A DNA stretch of 64,000 nucleotides from Eleusine coracana subsp. coracana (GCA_032690845.1 CM064427.1:7017501-7081500); one strand, 5' to 3'. Numbered from the stretch's first letter, positions 44,701-55,836 are shown. Notes: generated by a model from the letters alone, not told the origin. Made by a program: numbers and translations.

Positions 44701-46514
44701 TAAGAGCACTACATCAGAACTTAGCCTTACCAAGTCCACTGAATAGGCCACAAATAAATAATAACTTGTCATATAATCCAAGGCATCAATATTGCCATAT
44801 TAGCACAGGACAAATCACAACAGTAGCAAGTGTGGACCACAAAATGCTTGTTCAGATTAAGAGAAACAGTTCAACCTTATTTAGAGTCAACTTGGGTAAA
44901 ACACTCAATACAAACTGAAGAAGTAGGTCATGTACCCTTTTGGAGTGGCCTTTTATCTTCTTCAGATGACTTAGTAGTGCCAGAGGATTCTTCTGCTGAA
45001 GAACTTTCATGTACGCCAACCACTCTCTAGAAGCAGGAGCAGTGAATGCATAAGTTGTAAAGCAAACAAAGAAGAAAATAAAATAATTCAAAAAGAATGA
45101 GGAAATAGCTTGTCAACTTCGATTAGCATTGCAGTTGGGAAAATGGGAACAGGTCCATCTCATAAGGCTGACTTTAATAAGTTCAATGCTACTATTAATA
45201 TTATTAGCTTTTTATTATTCTGTTGGTTGTCAAGAGGCTTTCCTCAGTTTCTCTTTCACATGCTAAAAACATAGAAAGTGCAAGCTAAGTGAAAAGGCAT
45301 AAATCATTTTGATTTTCTAAATTCATGAAAAAACCATGATCCATTGAACAATCAGTTGCCATTCTTTCATAAGCTAGGCAGTTTAAAGAAATAGGTACCT
45401 TAGCAAATTCCTCAAGAGTGCATGGAACCAGCTTCTTTAGGTCTTCTACGGATTTAATAGTATCCTCATCGCTTTCACCAGATTCGCCTTCATGCTCCAC
45501 TTCTGACTCCGAACCTTCATCCTCTGACTCTGCATGATTTTCCTCTTCCTCACTCTCTGAACAATCTTCACCAAAATCCTACAAGGTCGGACATTAGCTT
45601 ACACCACAAGTGTAAATGCTAAAACTTTTGATATCCAGAAACGGCATATTATCTTACATATGGTGCTAGAACACTGCTATCAAGAACCAACAATGGTACT
45701 TGTAACTCATTGGCTAGTGCTCTCACCATTCTCTCCCGATAGAGTTCAGTCCCTGCATTGTAGGGACCCCAAAACGATTACCATATAAGAAGAAAAAAAC
45801 ACATATCGACCAAGCCTAGGTTCCATTCCGGGAAAACACCTGGCGAGCTGTGAAGCAATATCCTTTCACTGGACGACTGCAGCCCGGAACCATACTCCGC
45901 AGTGACATCCTTGTGCCGCAGGTGCGATGCCACACACTCGCTCAACAGCTGCCTTGCATTCTCACTGGAAATAGAAAAGATGTGTCATGAGGCAACTGAG
46001 TCAATCTCGCGGGACAAAACACCAAACAGGTGGTGTTCATGCGCGGTGTTTTCCATGCTTACTCGACATAGTACGGGAAGCTGTTCCACGAGACGCCGGT
46101 CTTGTCCCAGGACACCACGCGCCGTAGGAACTCGTTGCGGAAGCGCTGCCGCTTGGTGAGGAATGTGGGTTCCCGCCGCTTGCTGCCGGTGAGGAACCGC
46201 TCGCCGCTCAGCCACTCCTGCTGGTCCCTCTCCCCGAGCCGCGCGTGCTCCTGCTCGATGCTGCTACGGTTACCTCCACCGCCGCCGCCACCGGCCCCCA
46301 ACGCCGCCGCCTCCGCGCTGCCGACGCCCTCCTTCGAGCAGTAGAACCGGCACAACCGCCGGTCGCCGCACGTCCGCGGCGGCGCGCCGAGCCTCCGCAC
46401 CAAAGCGTTCCCACCAAGGGATCCACCTCCACCGCTCGAGGCTGCGGCAGGGGTGGCGGGCTCGCGCCAGAGCGGCGTTCGTAGGAGGCAGCGCAGCCGC
46501 ATCGCGCGGTGCAT
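35746..46514 (-). CDS. AAA+ ATPase, Msp1/katanin-like plant family (At1g50140/LRD6-6 type), 24 exons
   Basis: Exons (minus): 46514-46063, 45964-45840, 45752-45658, 45578-45399, 45026-44936, 44302-44251, 43484-43419, 42815-42661, 42503-42433, 42256-42059, 41978-41937, 39697-39596, 39407-39318, 39186-39111, 38731-38635, 38547-38478, 38356-38180, 37512-37390, 36955-36872, 36730-36546, 36431-36293, 36161-36102, 36018-35950, 35859-35746. All borders are GT-AG and phases agree, giving 2,913 nt and 970 residues without a stop. The N-terminus is Arg-rich (MHRAMRLRCLLRTPLW), possibly a targeting peptide, followed by an acidic segment near residues 230-280. The C-terminal AAA module has Walker A GPPGTGKT (722-729), Walker B VIIFVDE (776-782), sensor-1 N828 and the arginine stretch RRLPRR (839-844). 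The end KSPFGFGK resembles Arabidopsis homologues; the rice homologue LRD6-6 restrains cell death. An upstream in-frame ATG at 46829 is less likely. Confidence 0.92.
37643..38028. mobile_element. Composite Stowaway-type insertion in an AAA gene intron
   Basis: The left end CTCCCTTCATTCTTAAATTGTTG and right end (reverse complement CTCCCTCCGTTTCTACATTG) are Stowaway-like and flanked by TA. A second GGAGGGAGTAAGATTTTATT inside (37881-37900) repeats the right junction (38021-38040), suggesting nested or rearranged copies. Confidence 0.6.
39978..40204. mobile_element. Stowaway MITE in an AAA gene intron
   Basis: CTCCCTCTGTTCTTAAATTG and the inverted CAATTTAAGAACGGAGGGAG are the ends of a 227-bp element flanked by TA (39976-39977, 40205-40206). 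The inverted repeats extend over 25 bp. Confidence 0.88.
40642..41615 (+). mobile_element. 5'-truncated LINE in an AAA gene intron, 14-bp TSD
   Basis: GCTAATAATGTGAC duplications (40628-40641 and 41616-41629) flank a 974-bp insertion ending in a short poly(A). An open frame of 215 codons (40777-41424) encodes the LINE C-terminus with the zf-RVT module (KVFLWLAIRNRCWTADRLA; CLLCDQEEETVQHLLTTC) and a tail WILWKHRNPCVFDN. It is antisense to the host gene, and the long intact frame suggests a young insertion. Confidence 0.92.
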
Positions 46515-46858
46515 CGCGGGAGGCGGGGAGAGATCCGCGGCCACGAGCGCGCTAGGCCTCGGACTCGCACATGCGGCGGCGCGCGCGCTTGGATGTTGTG
46601 CCGTGACTGGCGGCGCAATTGCAATGGCGGGGAGAACCGGAGAAGCGTCCGAGCAGGCCTCCGAGGGGTGGTGGCGATGGTGCGCAGCTGCGACTGCGAC
46701 GTAGGCCAAAGGTGGAAGAGGCCAGCCGCAAACGAGTTTCTGCTTCCTGTCCTGCTTCCTGCCGTCCTGCGGATTGGTGAGTGGATGCTTTGGGTTGGGC
46801 TGGAGTTTGAAGTTGGGCCTCCGCACCATTCGCGTGGGCTTTGAACCCGCTACGGCCG
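46515..46858. promoter_or_regulatory. 5' UTR/promoter region of the AAA gene
   Basis: About 340 bp between the predicted ATG and the Pack-MULE. GC-rich near the start and AT-balanced further out. An open minus-strand frame continues upstream to 46829 but lacks a domain. No TATA box is clear. Confidence 0.4.
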
Positions 46859-46867
46859 AAATGTATC

Positions 46868-47834
46868 GGAAGAAGTGGTGCTCAACTACTACTGCGTTGT
46901 ACTGTTTTGGTCTTTCATTTATAAAATCAGTTACTCAGATACAGAGTATCTTAATTTGTAAATTCATTCAGTTTTCGTCCTTAGATGATTTTGAAGACGG
47001 TTTCGGCTGACATGTCATATGGGGTCCATCTGTCTGGGTGACACATCACCTTTTTTATTTATTTTTTCTTATTTTCTTTTTCCCCCTCTCTCTCCTTCTC
47101 CTCCTCGCACGCCGCCGTCATCGCCTCCCTCGTGCCGCCGCCCGTCCACCTACCAATCCTCGCCGCGCGCTCGTCACATCCTCCTCCGGTTCGTGGGACG
47201 ACCCGCTCTCCTCCGTCGTGACCGCCGTCGAGGCCCACTTCCAGGCGCACTGGTCCGTGCTCTTGACGCCGCAGCGCGATAGGACCCGGCGCAGTTCATC
47301 ACCGCAGGATACTGGCGCTCACCGCTCGAGCTCCCCTTCCTATGGCTCGGTGACGTCCACCCGTCCCTCCTCACCTCCCTCCTCCGGACGCTCTCGCCCT
47401 CGCCACCGTGAACCGCCGGATCCGTGCCAACGTCCCCGTCGTCGCTGACCGCCTCCACCAGGCCCAGGAGGCCTTCATGTCCGCGGAGATCGCCGACGGG
47501 GCTAACATGGAGGCGTTCTTAGAAGAGCTCAAGTCCGTGGCTCTCGTGGCCAACCGGCGGACGAGCGGCGACACCAGGGAGGCGATGGCGGTGGCGTGCG
47601 GGGAGGAGAAGGGGAGAGAGGGATAAGAAAATAAGAAAAAATAAACAAAAAAAGGTGATGTGTCACCCAGACAGGTGGACCCCACATGTCACGTCGGTCA
47701 AAACCGTCTTCAAAACCATGGAGGGACGAAAACCGAACGAATTTACAAGTTAAGCTCTGAGTGGCCGGTTTTGTAAATGAGGGACCAAAACGGCACAACC
47801 CCAATAGTTGAGGGATCAAAATCAAACTTCTTCC
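46868..47834. mobile_element. Pack-MULE carrying a DOG1-like gene fragment
   Basis: The 967-bp element begins GGAAGAAGT and ends with its inverse ACTTCTTCC, and is flanked by a perfect 9-bp duplication AAATGTATC (46859-46867, 47835-47843). Long inverted repeats of about 300 bp (46868-47165 and 47540-47834) include GGGTGACACATCACC. These are Mutator-superfamily hallmarks. The centre is unlike the rest: GC-rich and coding-like, with no transposase. Confidence 0.88.
47166..47545 (+). pseudogene. Captured DOG1-like fragment inside the Pack-MULE
   Basis: In shifting frames the plus strand reads SWDDPLSSVVTAVEAHFQAHWSVL, ITAGYWRSPLELPFLWLGDV and ADGANMEAFLEELKSVALVA. The spacing resembles the plant DOG1 domain (seed-dormancy control family, also in TGA factors), where a W(L/I)G-xxxPS motif is typical. 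Frame breaks near 47280 and 47410 prevent translation as one protein. The parent gene should be elsewhere in the genome. Confidence 0.55.
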
Positions 47835-47843
47835 AAATGTATC

Positions 47844-48840
47844 AAATGAGTAAAGACTTGGAAATTGGATTTGGAAAGTCCACAATACAATTCATGCATC
47901 CACAACTCACAATGACAATTATCGTCGTGAAGCATATTCCACTCTCCTCATGAAGCAGAGAGAATGGCTCTCTATAAAATGTGATATGGGAACAATATAC
48001 ATGTTCTGTAAGTTGTAGAACTCCTGAAAATGTAGCACTATGAATATTATATGTAGCACTCCTGAATGGCCATTTTCCTGCTACTTCTTCCAATTTTAGC
48101 TGTTGACGACTTTGCCATTTTGACCATCTGTGATTGTCCATTTATCTTTCTTTTCAACCTCTTCAGCTCCGAGTCCGTTCGTTTCCAACAACGTCAACTC
48201 TTACAAAAACTTTCTGGTTCAGATGGAGAGAAAACCATAAGGTAATAACTCAGCAATTCAGTTCACAATGTGACAGAAACTAACTTTCTAGTTGAATATG
48301 TAATCGCTAGTGCTGTCAGTTAGATGCATGATAAGGTTCTGTAATTTCTGATAGAGCATGGACTCAACCCTATTTAAGAACATGAAGAAATTAAAATTCT
48401 GTTGCAATGCCACATTCGCTTTTCTGACATGAATTACCAAAGCATAATCCACCTTATCGCATGTGTAATTTCCTACTTGCTACTTCCTTCAACTTCACTG
48501 CAGTTCTCCCATGCAGCAAATCAAAATCATCATACATCACGAACTTTTGCACGGGCACAACTTCTAATTGGATTAGTCCAAAGAACAAGTAAACTTGCAG
48601 TTTGTCTTGCCTATTATTTCTTACACGATCTAAAGAATCAGTATGGCAGAAACATCAGGAATCAGAGTATGAAAGTAGAAGGCTGACAATATGTTCATAC
48701 TTAGAGGAAAAGGATAATACACTTAAGAACATACCCGGAAAAAAAAATGTATGGCAAGCAGAGGTATTCCATGGATGGTTAGAATCTTCATAAAGGATTA
48801 TTTGATAATTTTATTTTGTAGAGCCCCTCCCCTCCCCTCA
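47844..48840. other. Intergenic region
   Basis: No gene or repeat I can support. Confidence 0.5.
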
Positions 48841-49519
48841 GCTAAAATGTTGTGCTACTAGAATTTTACGACTATGTCAGTACATACAAATAAATATGTA
48901 TCAACGATCCTAGTAGAGCATAAGACAAGTTCATGGCTGAACCTGTCCTAGGTTAATATGAAATCACTCAATACCATAGGTTTACAATACCACACATTCT
49001 AGAAAATCATGAAAACTATAATGGTGCATAGCTAAAATGTTGTGCTACTAAAATTTTACGTCTATATCACTACATACAAATAAATATGCATCGACGATCC
49101 TAGTAGAGCGATAAGTAGTCCTATAAATCCGGGCCGCCCAGCACGGCCTGGCACGGGCCCGCCACGAATGCACGCGGGCTGGCACGGCACGGTAGAAAAA
49201 CTGAGCCGTGTCATGCCAGCCCACGTGCCTTGGCTGCGGCCCGAGGCACAACCCTGTAAGGTTTTTCCGTGTCGTGCAGGCCCATTTAGCCCGTGAGCAC
49301 GTTACAAAATCAAGTCCAGAATCATTAGAAACAAAAAGAAAAGACCACAAGAGACCAAATTTTGGCCAAAGAAAACTTAAATTAATAGCCCAGAATGTTA
49401 GAGCCGTTATTTGCTGCCTCATTAAAAACCTTTGGCCTAAGGAAAAAAGAGTGCAACAGCTCTAACATTCTGGTTCAAGTTCAATGTTCACATGTTCATC
49501 AAAGGGAGGATTACACACA

Positions 49520-51737
49520 TCAAGCAGCAACACTGGGAACATTCCCTTGATCTGTATCTACATCTAAGTACTGGTTCTTGTAACACTGCTCAAGCTGCTT
49601 CTGATGCTCTTTAATGGTGTGTTGCTTCCTGTCCTCTCCTTGCCTCCAATCTTTCAAGCATGTCAGAATCTTCACCATGTCACAGGTCAAGCTCCGACGT
49701 CTCTCCTCAAGAATCCTACCAGTTAAACTAAAAACAGACTCCAAACTGATAGTAGAAACAGATACAGTCAAAATATCCTTAGCTAAAATCGACAGAATAG
49801 GGTAAGTCTGCTTGTGTTCATGCCACCAACTCAAAATGTCAAGATCATCATTATAGGCCACTACTACATCACTACCAAGATAAGAAGACAGTTCAGATAC
49901 CTATGTTCCATATTCAGAAGCAAAGGATGTTTCAGACTCACCACCATCAGAAGCAAAAATTTTACTCCATGTTGTCTTCTTCCTGCCAGTAGTTAGCTGT
50001 GGTGGCCTGCTTAACCTCTCTGCACTAAATTTATTATCATACTTGCCATACAAATCAGTTAGATTAGCACGCACAGAACCATAATAGGTCGAGTAATCAC
50101 TGCCACTAAATTTTGAAAGCAACTGAAGAGCATTATTTAAACCTTTGAGTTTAGCTCTAGGATCCAAGACAAATGCAAATGAATACAGAAAAGGAATGTC
50201 CTTCCAATATTTCAAGAACTTATCCTTCATCAAAGCAACAACCTCTCTCAACAAGTTATCATTTTGATACTTGGCCAAGTGAGAAGCCATCTCAATAAGT
50301 TGATGCAACATCATAGGAGCAGTGGGATAATAAACACCAGATAGGATATTAGTAGCCTCATAGAAGTTTTCAAGGAATTCAAAAACCTTATTAGCAACAT
50401 ACCAGTCTTTTTCCTGAAGCAACTGCTTGCCATGTACCTGCTGATAGTGAGTTTGGATAAAACAGAAAATATACTCTCATATGGTAAGAGATGTTTCAAC
50501 ATCAGATATGTTGAGTTCCATCTAACATCCATGTCCAAACAAAACTTGTGTGCCTCACACCCATTGCAATACAATAAGATTTATATGCAGCAATGCGTTG
50601 GTTAGAAGAATTCAGAAATGAAACTCCAGCTCTAAATGACTCAACATGAGGTTTCAAATGGGTCAATCCAGCCTTAACAATTAGATTAATGATGTGGCAT
50701 GCACACCTCTGATGCAGTAAAAGAGGACCAACATAAGCAGAAAATTTTGGAGTCAGAGTTCTCATAGCATTAGTATTAGAAGATGCATTGTCCAATGAAA
50801 CAGAAAAAACCTTAGCAGATAAGCCATACTCTTTAATAACAGAAATGATACGATCAGCAATATTAGAACCAGAATGTTTCTCATCAATAAGCCTCATGCC
50901 AAGCATCCTCTTCTCTAATTCCCAATCAGCATTGACAAAGTGAGCAACCACACTAAGATAATCTTCCTTAGCATTACCAGACCATATATCAGAAGTCAAT
51001 GCAACAGAAGAAACAGATTGCAAGTACTCAATCAGCTTAGTACGACGCATATCAAACAACTTGGCACAATCTTTAGTGGTGGTTTGTCTGCTAACACCTT
51101 CATATCTAGGATTATGAGCACGCTTAATGTAATGCACAAAAGCTTTAGAGTTACCAAAACCAAGTGGCAGATCCTCTGTAACAATCAAATCAACCAATTC
51201 TAGACGAGCAAATTCAGCATTATATTCCCAAGAACGAATTGAACCATCAGGGTTAAACTGAAGCAAAGTTTATGTCCTAGCAGATTGTTCTACTTTGCCT
51301 AAACATGTCTTACGATGACGGAGCAAATGACCAGTACCACCACTAGATGCAGCAGTCAAAACATGCTTACAATGGATACATTCAGCGCCATACCTGACTT
51401 TCTTACCATCGACATTCTTGAAGAGCGGCTTGAAGTCCTCCCAAGCTTTAGATGTCGTCCTCTTCCTCTTCCGTCCGCGCCTGCTCGTGCCCGCGGTACT
51501 CGACGTCGAACGGCCTGCTGGCGCAGCGTGTTCATCATCAGGGACGTCGATGGAAGTTGCCGGATCAGACGAATTGACGCGCGTCGTAGTCGTACTAGTC
51601 AACGCAGGCGTACTCGTCGGTGTAGGCGAACCCGGCATCGGTGTAGCCGAATCAGGATCTGGAGTCCCCGACGTCGACCCGAACAAGAGACACCGAGCTT
51701 GACGAAGCAACTGCTCACTAGGGTCGAGCGGCATCAT
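49520..51737 (-). pseudogene. hAT transposase with few lesions
   Basis: It starts MMPLDPSEQLLRQARCLLFG (51737). A BED zinc finger follows (WEDFKPLFKN...CIHCKHVL...HLLRHRKTC). The core has SVALTSDIWSG, VSLDNASSNTNAMRTL and CACHIINLIVKAGL, then LDPRAKLKGL and the C-terminal dimerisation region PILSILAKDILTVSVSTI...ESVFSLTGRILEERR. Only four lesions are seen: a TAA at 51270, a frameshift near 50530, another near 50440, and a TAG near 49900. Transposase in life; now probably inactive. Confidence 0.9.
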
Positions 51738-51738
51738 G

Positions 51739-51876
51739 GGAGAGGGAGCAGCGCTAGATCCAGAGCGAGAGCAAGAGGGAGAGGGAGCAGCGCTAGATCC
51801 AGAGCGAGAGCAAGAGGGAGAGGGAGCAGTGCTAGATCCAGAGCGAGAGCAAGAGGGAGAGGGAGCAGCGCTAGCG
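51739..51876. repeat. 39-bp minisatellite upstream of the hAT transposase
   Basis: About 3.5 copies of a 39-bp unit (AGCGCTAGATCCAGAGCGAG...), with core starts at 51753, 51792, 51831 and 51870. It lies at the transposase start, in its 5' leader. Confidence 0.88.
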
Positions 51877-52605
51877 CACCATGACCATTATGTTGGGTAA
51901 AGAGAGCGCGGTGCTCTGCGGACGCCGGACGACGAGATCTATGACTGCGAGCGAGAGGGAGAGGCTAGGGTTGCGTTTTGCGGCGCAGGCGGAGCGCGGT
52001 GGAGGTGCGGAGGCGAGCCGCGAGCACGAGGAGCAGACAACGGAGGAGCTGAGTAGTGAGGAGGGCACAAGCGCGAGGAGCAGAGGAGGCCATCGGCCGT
52101 CGCCATCGGTGAGATCTGAGTGCGAGAGGCCGAGAGACGAGAGTGAGAGAGAACTGCGGCGCGGAGATGGAGGAAATGAGGGAAAGCGGTTAGGGTTTCC
52201 GATTGAGTGACTTTTATATGGAGCGGGGCTGCGGGTGTGGGGCGGGAATAGACCGGGCCGGCCTACGTGCCGTGTGCCTACCGGGCCAGCCTGCGTGTCT
52301 ACCGGGCCGTCACCAAAATGGGTTGTGCTCGGGCGGCCCGTCGTGCCGGGGTGATGGCCCAAGCACGGCACGATGCTGCGGGCCGTGTCACCCGGGCCCA
52401 TTTCTTGTCGGGTCGTGCCCGTGCTCGTGTCGGGCCAAATTGGCCGTGCTTCGGGCCGGCGCGAATAGCACGGCCCAAATTTACAGGACTAGCGATAAGA
52501 GAAGTTCATGGTTGAGCCTGTCCTAGGTTAATATGAAACCGCTCAATATCATAGGTTTACAAGACCACACATTCTAGAAAAACATGAAAACTATAATGGT
52601 GCATC

Positions 52606-53191
52606 TCATTTTTTAAGCCCAGAAGCTAGGATTAACAACTGAAGCTTAAAGGGTAGATTAAAAATGAAATTCCATGTAAACTGTTTCTAGTAAATTCCAT
52701 GGGTCGAGAAAAAGTTATAGCCTTGTTGCACAAACCTCAACATTCTGTTATCTTCATACTTCAGTAATGCGGTAATGCTGCAAAGTATAGTCCACCTAAT
52801 CTCTTATACCTTGTACACACAAATGTGCAGTATATATCAGTATTCTGCTATCACACACCTTTTAAACTGGGAACATCAGGTTGGTCACAGCATTCGGAAA
52901 CTTCAATTCTGAACTTGTGCTGTGCACAAAACTTTGGGTCCGCTTTCAAGATGCTTCTCAAGTTGACAACTAAACACAGGAGTTTAAGCAAACAGCCAAG
53001 CACAGATGGTCTCGATTCTTCCAAGAACCTGTCATGTGCTGAGCATGGATACTAACAAGATGGTCAAGAGCTCGTCATCTTAGCCTTTTTTTATCCATAT
53101 TTTCGAAACATAATTGCCTCATTTGCTGTAGTTTCCAAAAGCTCAAGCATACTTAATAGGTGAGTGAAAAAAAAAACACTGTGCCACTATT
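52606..53191. other. Intergenic region
   Basis: Nothing supportable. The end nearest 53191 is likely the PPR gene 3' UTR. Confidence 0.5.
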
Positions 53192-55033
53192 TTACCAGTA
53201 ATCCCTGCAGGAACACTCTCCATTTTCAAACTGGTGGAATCTTGCCCTGTCCCGAATGATGATCACCCTACCGTAGGCTTTGGAGATAAGTTTTGCCACC
53301 ACATGACAGTCTCCACATATTCGGATATTTTTTATCACACGTAGAGTCTCCCCTGGTGGAGTAGAAATCAACCCAAATGCAATGGCTAGCTTCTCGCTGT
53401 GGTAGCCTAATGCATACTGCTTCTCCTCCTCCCCAATGTCATGTAACACATTTTCAGTTTCTGGTTCATATCCCAACTCACTAATTCTTGACCGAATGTC
53501 ATCTAGTGCTCTGTATATCTCCCGCCACCTTTGGTGTTCTTTGTCACCATTAATAAACTTGTGCATTACTCCGTTTATTTCTATGTAGCTGAAGCCAGGG
53601 ACTTTCTTCACATCCTTGCTTCGCATTGTATCACGAACTCTGCCAACATCTGCCCACCGGGCCTTAGAAGCATAAACATTCGAGAGAAGCACGTAGTCAC
53701 CATCAACATTAGAACCAAGCTCAGCAAGCTTTGTTGCAGCCAGCTCTGCAAGCTCAACATTGCCATGCATTTTGGCAGCACCAAGCAGTGTCTGCCAGAG
53801 GACAATATCTGCTGGAAATGGCATAGACATAATTGTGTCATATGCCTCCGTAAGGCGTCCTGAACGGCCAAGAAGGTCCACTATAGTGCCATAATGCTTC
53901 ACATTAGCAGGACTCCGCATGGAATAAAAAACCCTGCGGCCATCATCAACAAGCCCAGCATGGTTGCACCCACACAACACAGCAAGGTAAGTTACTTCAT
54001 CAGGCTGGATCCATGTCGGCATTTCATCAAATAACCTCAGTGCTTCAGCCCCATGTCCGTGCATGGAAAGTGCCTGTATTGCAGCGTTGTAAGACACAAG
54101 TGTTCGGTCTTCTAGCTTGATGGAATAGAACACTTCGAGTGCCTGGCTCAGTGAAGCACATTTGGAGTACATATCAATAAGGGCATTGCAGACACGAACA
54201 TTGTGCTCCACGCCTAGTGTACGAGCAAATTCATGCACAGACATCCCGTCCTGTAACGCTCCAAGCTGCGCGCACGCGGAAAGCGCAGCGACAATGGTCA
54301 ACTCATTCGGCTCCTCCCTCGGCGGCAACTCCCTGAAGCTCCCTACGAGCCTGTGGAACAGCGCCAGCGCGAGGCTCGGCTCCGTCCCCTGCGCCAGGCC
54401 CGCCAGCAGCGCATTCCACGTGGCCACATCCCGCACGGACATTTCGTCAAACACCACCAGCGCGGACGCGAGGTCGCCACACTTGGCGTACGAGTCCAGC
54501 AGCGTGGTCATCAAGCGGACGTCGGCGGCCACGCCGAGGCGGAGGACGAGCGCGTGGAGCTGGACCGTGGCGGCCGCGTCGCAGCACCGGGCGGTGGCCT
54601 TGAGCGCGAAGGAGAGCGAGAGCGCGTCGAGGCGGGGGAGCGGCGGCGCGGGCGCGGGGAGTAGGCGGCCGGCGAGGAGGAGGAGAGACCGCGCCGGGTG
54701 CGGGGAGGCGGCGAGTCCGCGCAGCGCAGCGTTGAGGTCGTTGGTGGCCGGCGACGGGAGGGAGCGGAGGAGGAGCAGCGCGTGCGGCAGCGCGGCGGGG
54801 TGCGGCGAGAGCGCAAGGCGGTCGAGGAATCGGGCGCGGAGGGTGGGGCTGGAGTGGAGCTTGTCCGATGCGAGAAGGCGCGCGTGGAATTGCTTGAAGT
54901 GGAAGAGCGTGGTCAGGCGAGGGAGGAGGGATTCCAGCTGCTGCGCTGCCGCCGCCGCGGCTGTGGTCGGCGCCAATGGCATTGAACGGGACTGGACCTG
55001 GTGGGCGCGGCGCGGCGCGGCGCGGGATGGCAA
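53192..55033 (-). CDS. Pentatricopeptide repeat protein, PLS class with E/E+ and DYW domains
   Basis: An intronless gene of 613 codons. The N-terminal ~30 residues are Ala/Arg-rich and suit organelle import. PPR motifs of P, L and S types run from about residue 140 to 430 (LLDSYAKCGDLASALVVFDEM; NALIDMYSKCASLSQALEVF; GTIVDLLGRSGRLTEAYDTI). The E/E+ region and a full DYW domain follow: PGFSYIEINGVMHKFINGD, the cytidine-deaminase-like HSEKLA, CGDCH and the terminal CRDYW. Family members edit C to U in mitochondrial or plastid transcripts; the site is unknown. A second ATG 17 codons in (MPLAPTTAAA) is possible. Confidence 0.95.
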   Translation of the reverse strand: MPSRAAPRRAHQVQSRSMPLAPTTAAAAAAQQLESLLPRLTTLFHFKQFHARLLASDKLHSSPTLRARFLDRLALSPHPAALPHALLLLRSLPSPATNDLNAALRGLAASPHPARSLLLLAGRLLPAPAPPLPRLDALSLSFALKATARCCDAAATVQLHALVLRLGVAADVRLMTTLLDSYAKCGDLASALVVFDEMSVRDVATWNALLAGLAQGTEPSLALALFHRLVGSFRELPPREEPNELTIVAALSACAQLGALQDGMSVHEFARTLGVEHNVRVCNALIDMYSKCASLSQALEVFYSIKLEDRTLVSYNAAIQALSMHGHGAEALRLFDEMPTWIQPDEVTYLAVLCGCNHAGLVDDGRRVFYSMRSPANVKHYGTIVDLLGRSGRLTEAYDTIMSMPFPADIVLWQTLLGAAKMHGNVELAELAATKLAELGSNVDGDYVLLSNVYASKARWADVGRVRDTMRSKDVKKVPGFSYIEINGVMHKFINGDKEHQRWREIYRALDDIRSRISELGYEPETENVLHDIGEEEKQYALGYHSEKLAIAFGLISTPPGETLRVIKNIRICGDCHVVAKLISKAYGRVIIIRDRARFHQFENGECSCRDYW

Positions 55034-55139
55034 ATGTTACGCTTCAATTGGGCATCACCATAACTTGCGCATCTGACCGGCATGAGTTTCGACTTTCGAC
55101 GTGTAATGTTTTTTATCAGCGAAGGATATAAGAAGCACT

Positions 55140-55836
55140 TCGATTGAAACGGTTGCATGGGAGAATGTTTGCACGCCGATCGAACAAGGAGGTTTGGGGA
55201 TTAAATGGATAGAAGATCAAATATCAGTCTGCTACTGAAATTTGTACATGCTCAACAATCCATGGGTTCGGTGGATCCAGAAGGCACACTATGCCAACAA
55301 TACAAGGCCTTGAGATAAATTACCCAGGTGTACAAGAGCAATGAAAGATATCGAATCACTACTGAACCTATATAGGGCTATAACTATGGTCCAAATAGGA
55401 AATGGTTCACCTACTGCATTTTGGCTTAACAGCTGGATTGACAACAAACCTTTATCCATACAATTTCCAGCACTGTTTTTTTCACATGTAGAACAACAGA
55501 ATGTCACAGTCGCAGAATGTCTGAATAATGGTAATTGGACAATCAGTTAGACACCTAACATCGACAGTAGCACAAATGAGCTGCAATTCCTTCTGCAGAA
55601 TCTGAATAATCGAACACTGACAGATAATTCAGACATCAGGAGGAAGAGTTTTGGTGATGAACAAGGCCAGTTAAAGCTTATCGCAAGGCATTAAATTTTG
55701 GTGGACAAACATGTTCAACCAATAACATGTTCAACCAATAAAACTATATGGGGCAATCCGGCACCTTAAAAATGCAAAAAATTTGCTTGGCTAGCTATGA
55801 AAAATAGGGTGAAAACTAGAGGATTGCTTAACCTTA
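55140..55836 (+). pseudogene. LINE relic, 5' piece (split by Harbinger)
   Basis: Non-LTR reverse transcriptase C-terminal sequence: WENVCTPIEQGGLGIKWIED, then KDIESLLNLYRAITMVQIGN and FWLNSWIDNKPLSIQFPALF. Stops and frame changes interrupt it. It resumes after the Harbinger element at 61220. Confidence 0.82.

Larger units (their letters stand above)
49116..52491 (-). mobile_element. Full-length hAT DNA transposon, 3.4 kb
   Basis: The inverted ends TAGTCCTATAAATCCGGGCC and (reverse complement) TAGTCCTGTAAATTTGGGCC are flanked by a perfect 8-bp TSD GCGATAAG (49108-49115, 52492-52499). Both subterminal regions are rich in CGGGCC/GGCACGG motifs. The transposase reads on the minus strand. It resembles plant Ac/RICESLEEPER-type elements. 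Confidence 0.95.
48841..52605. repeat. 190-bp tandem duplication split by the hAT element
   Basis: Copy A is 48841-49030. Copy B is 49031-49107 plus 52492-52605, with the hAT element between. Shared landmarks are GCTAAAATGTTGTGCTACTA, CCTGTCCTAGGTTAATATGA and ACTATAATGGTGCAT. Confidence 0.85.

Noticed and set aside
46515..46829. Upstream ATG extension of the AAA protein
   Set aside because: The extra ~105 residues lack any domain and the downstream MHRAMRLRC start fits a targeting peptide better.
51315..51884. Plus-strand frame with RSRARARGRGSSA repeats
   Set aside because: It is antisense to the hAT transposase start and is produced by the 39-bp minisatellite.
54162..55076. Long plus-strand frame of about 300 codons
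   Set aside because: It is the antisense shadow of the GC-rich 5' part of the PPR gene, with no domain and Arg/Ser-rich composition.
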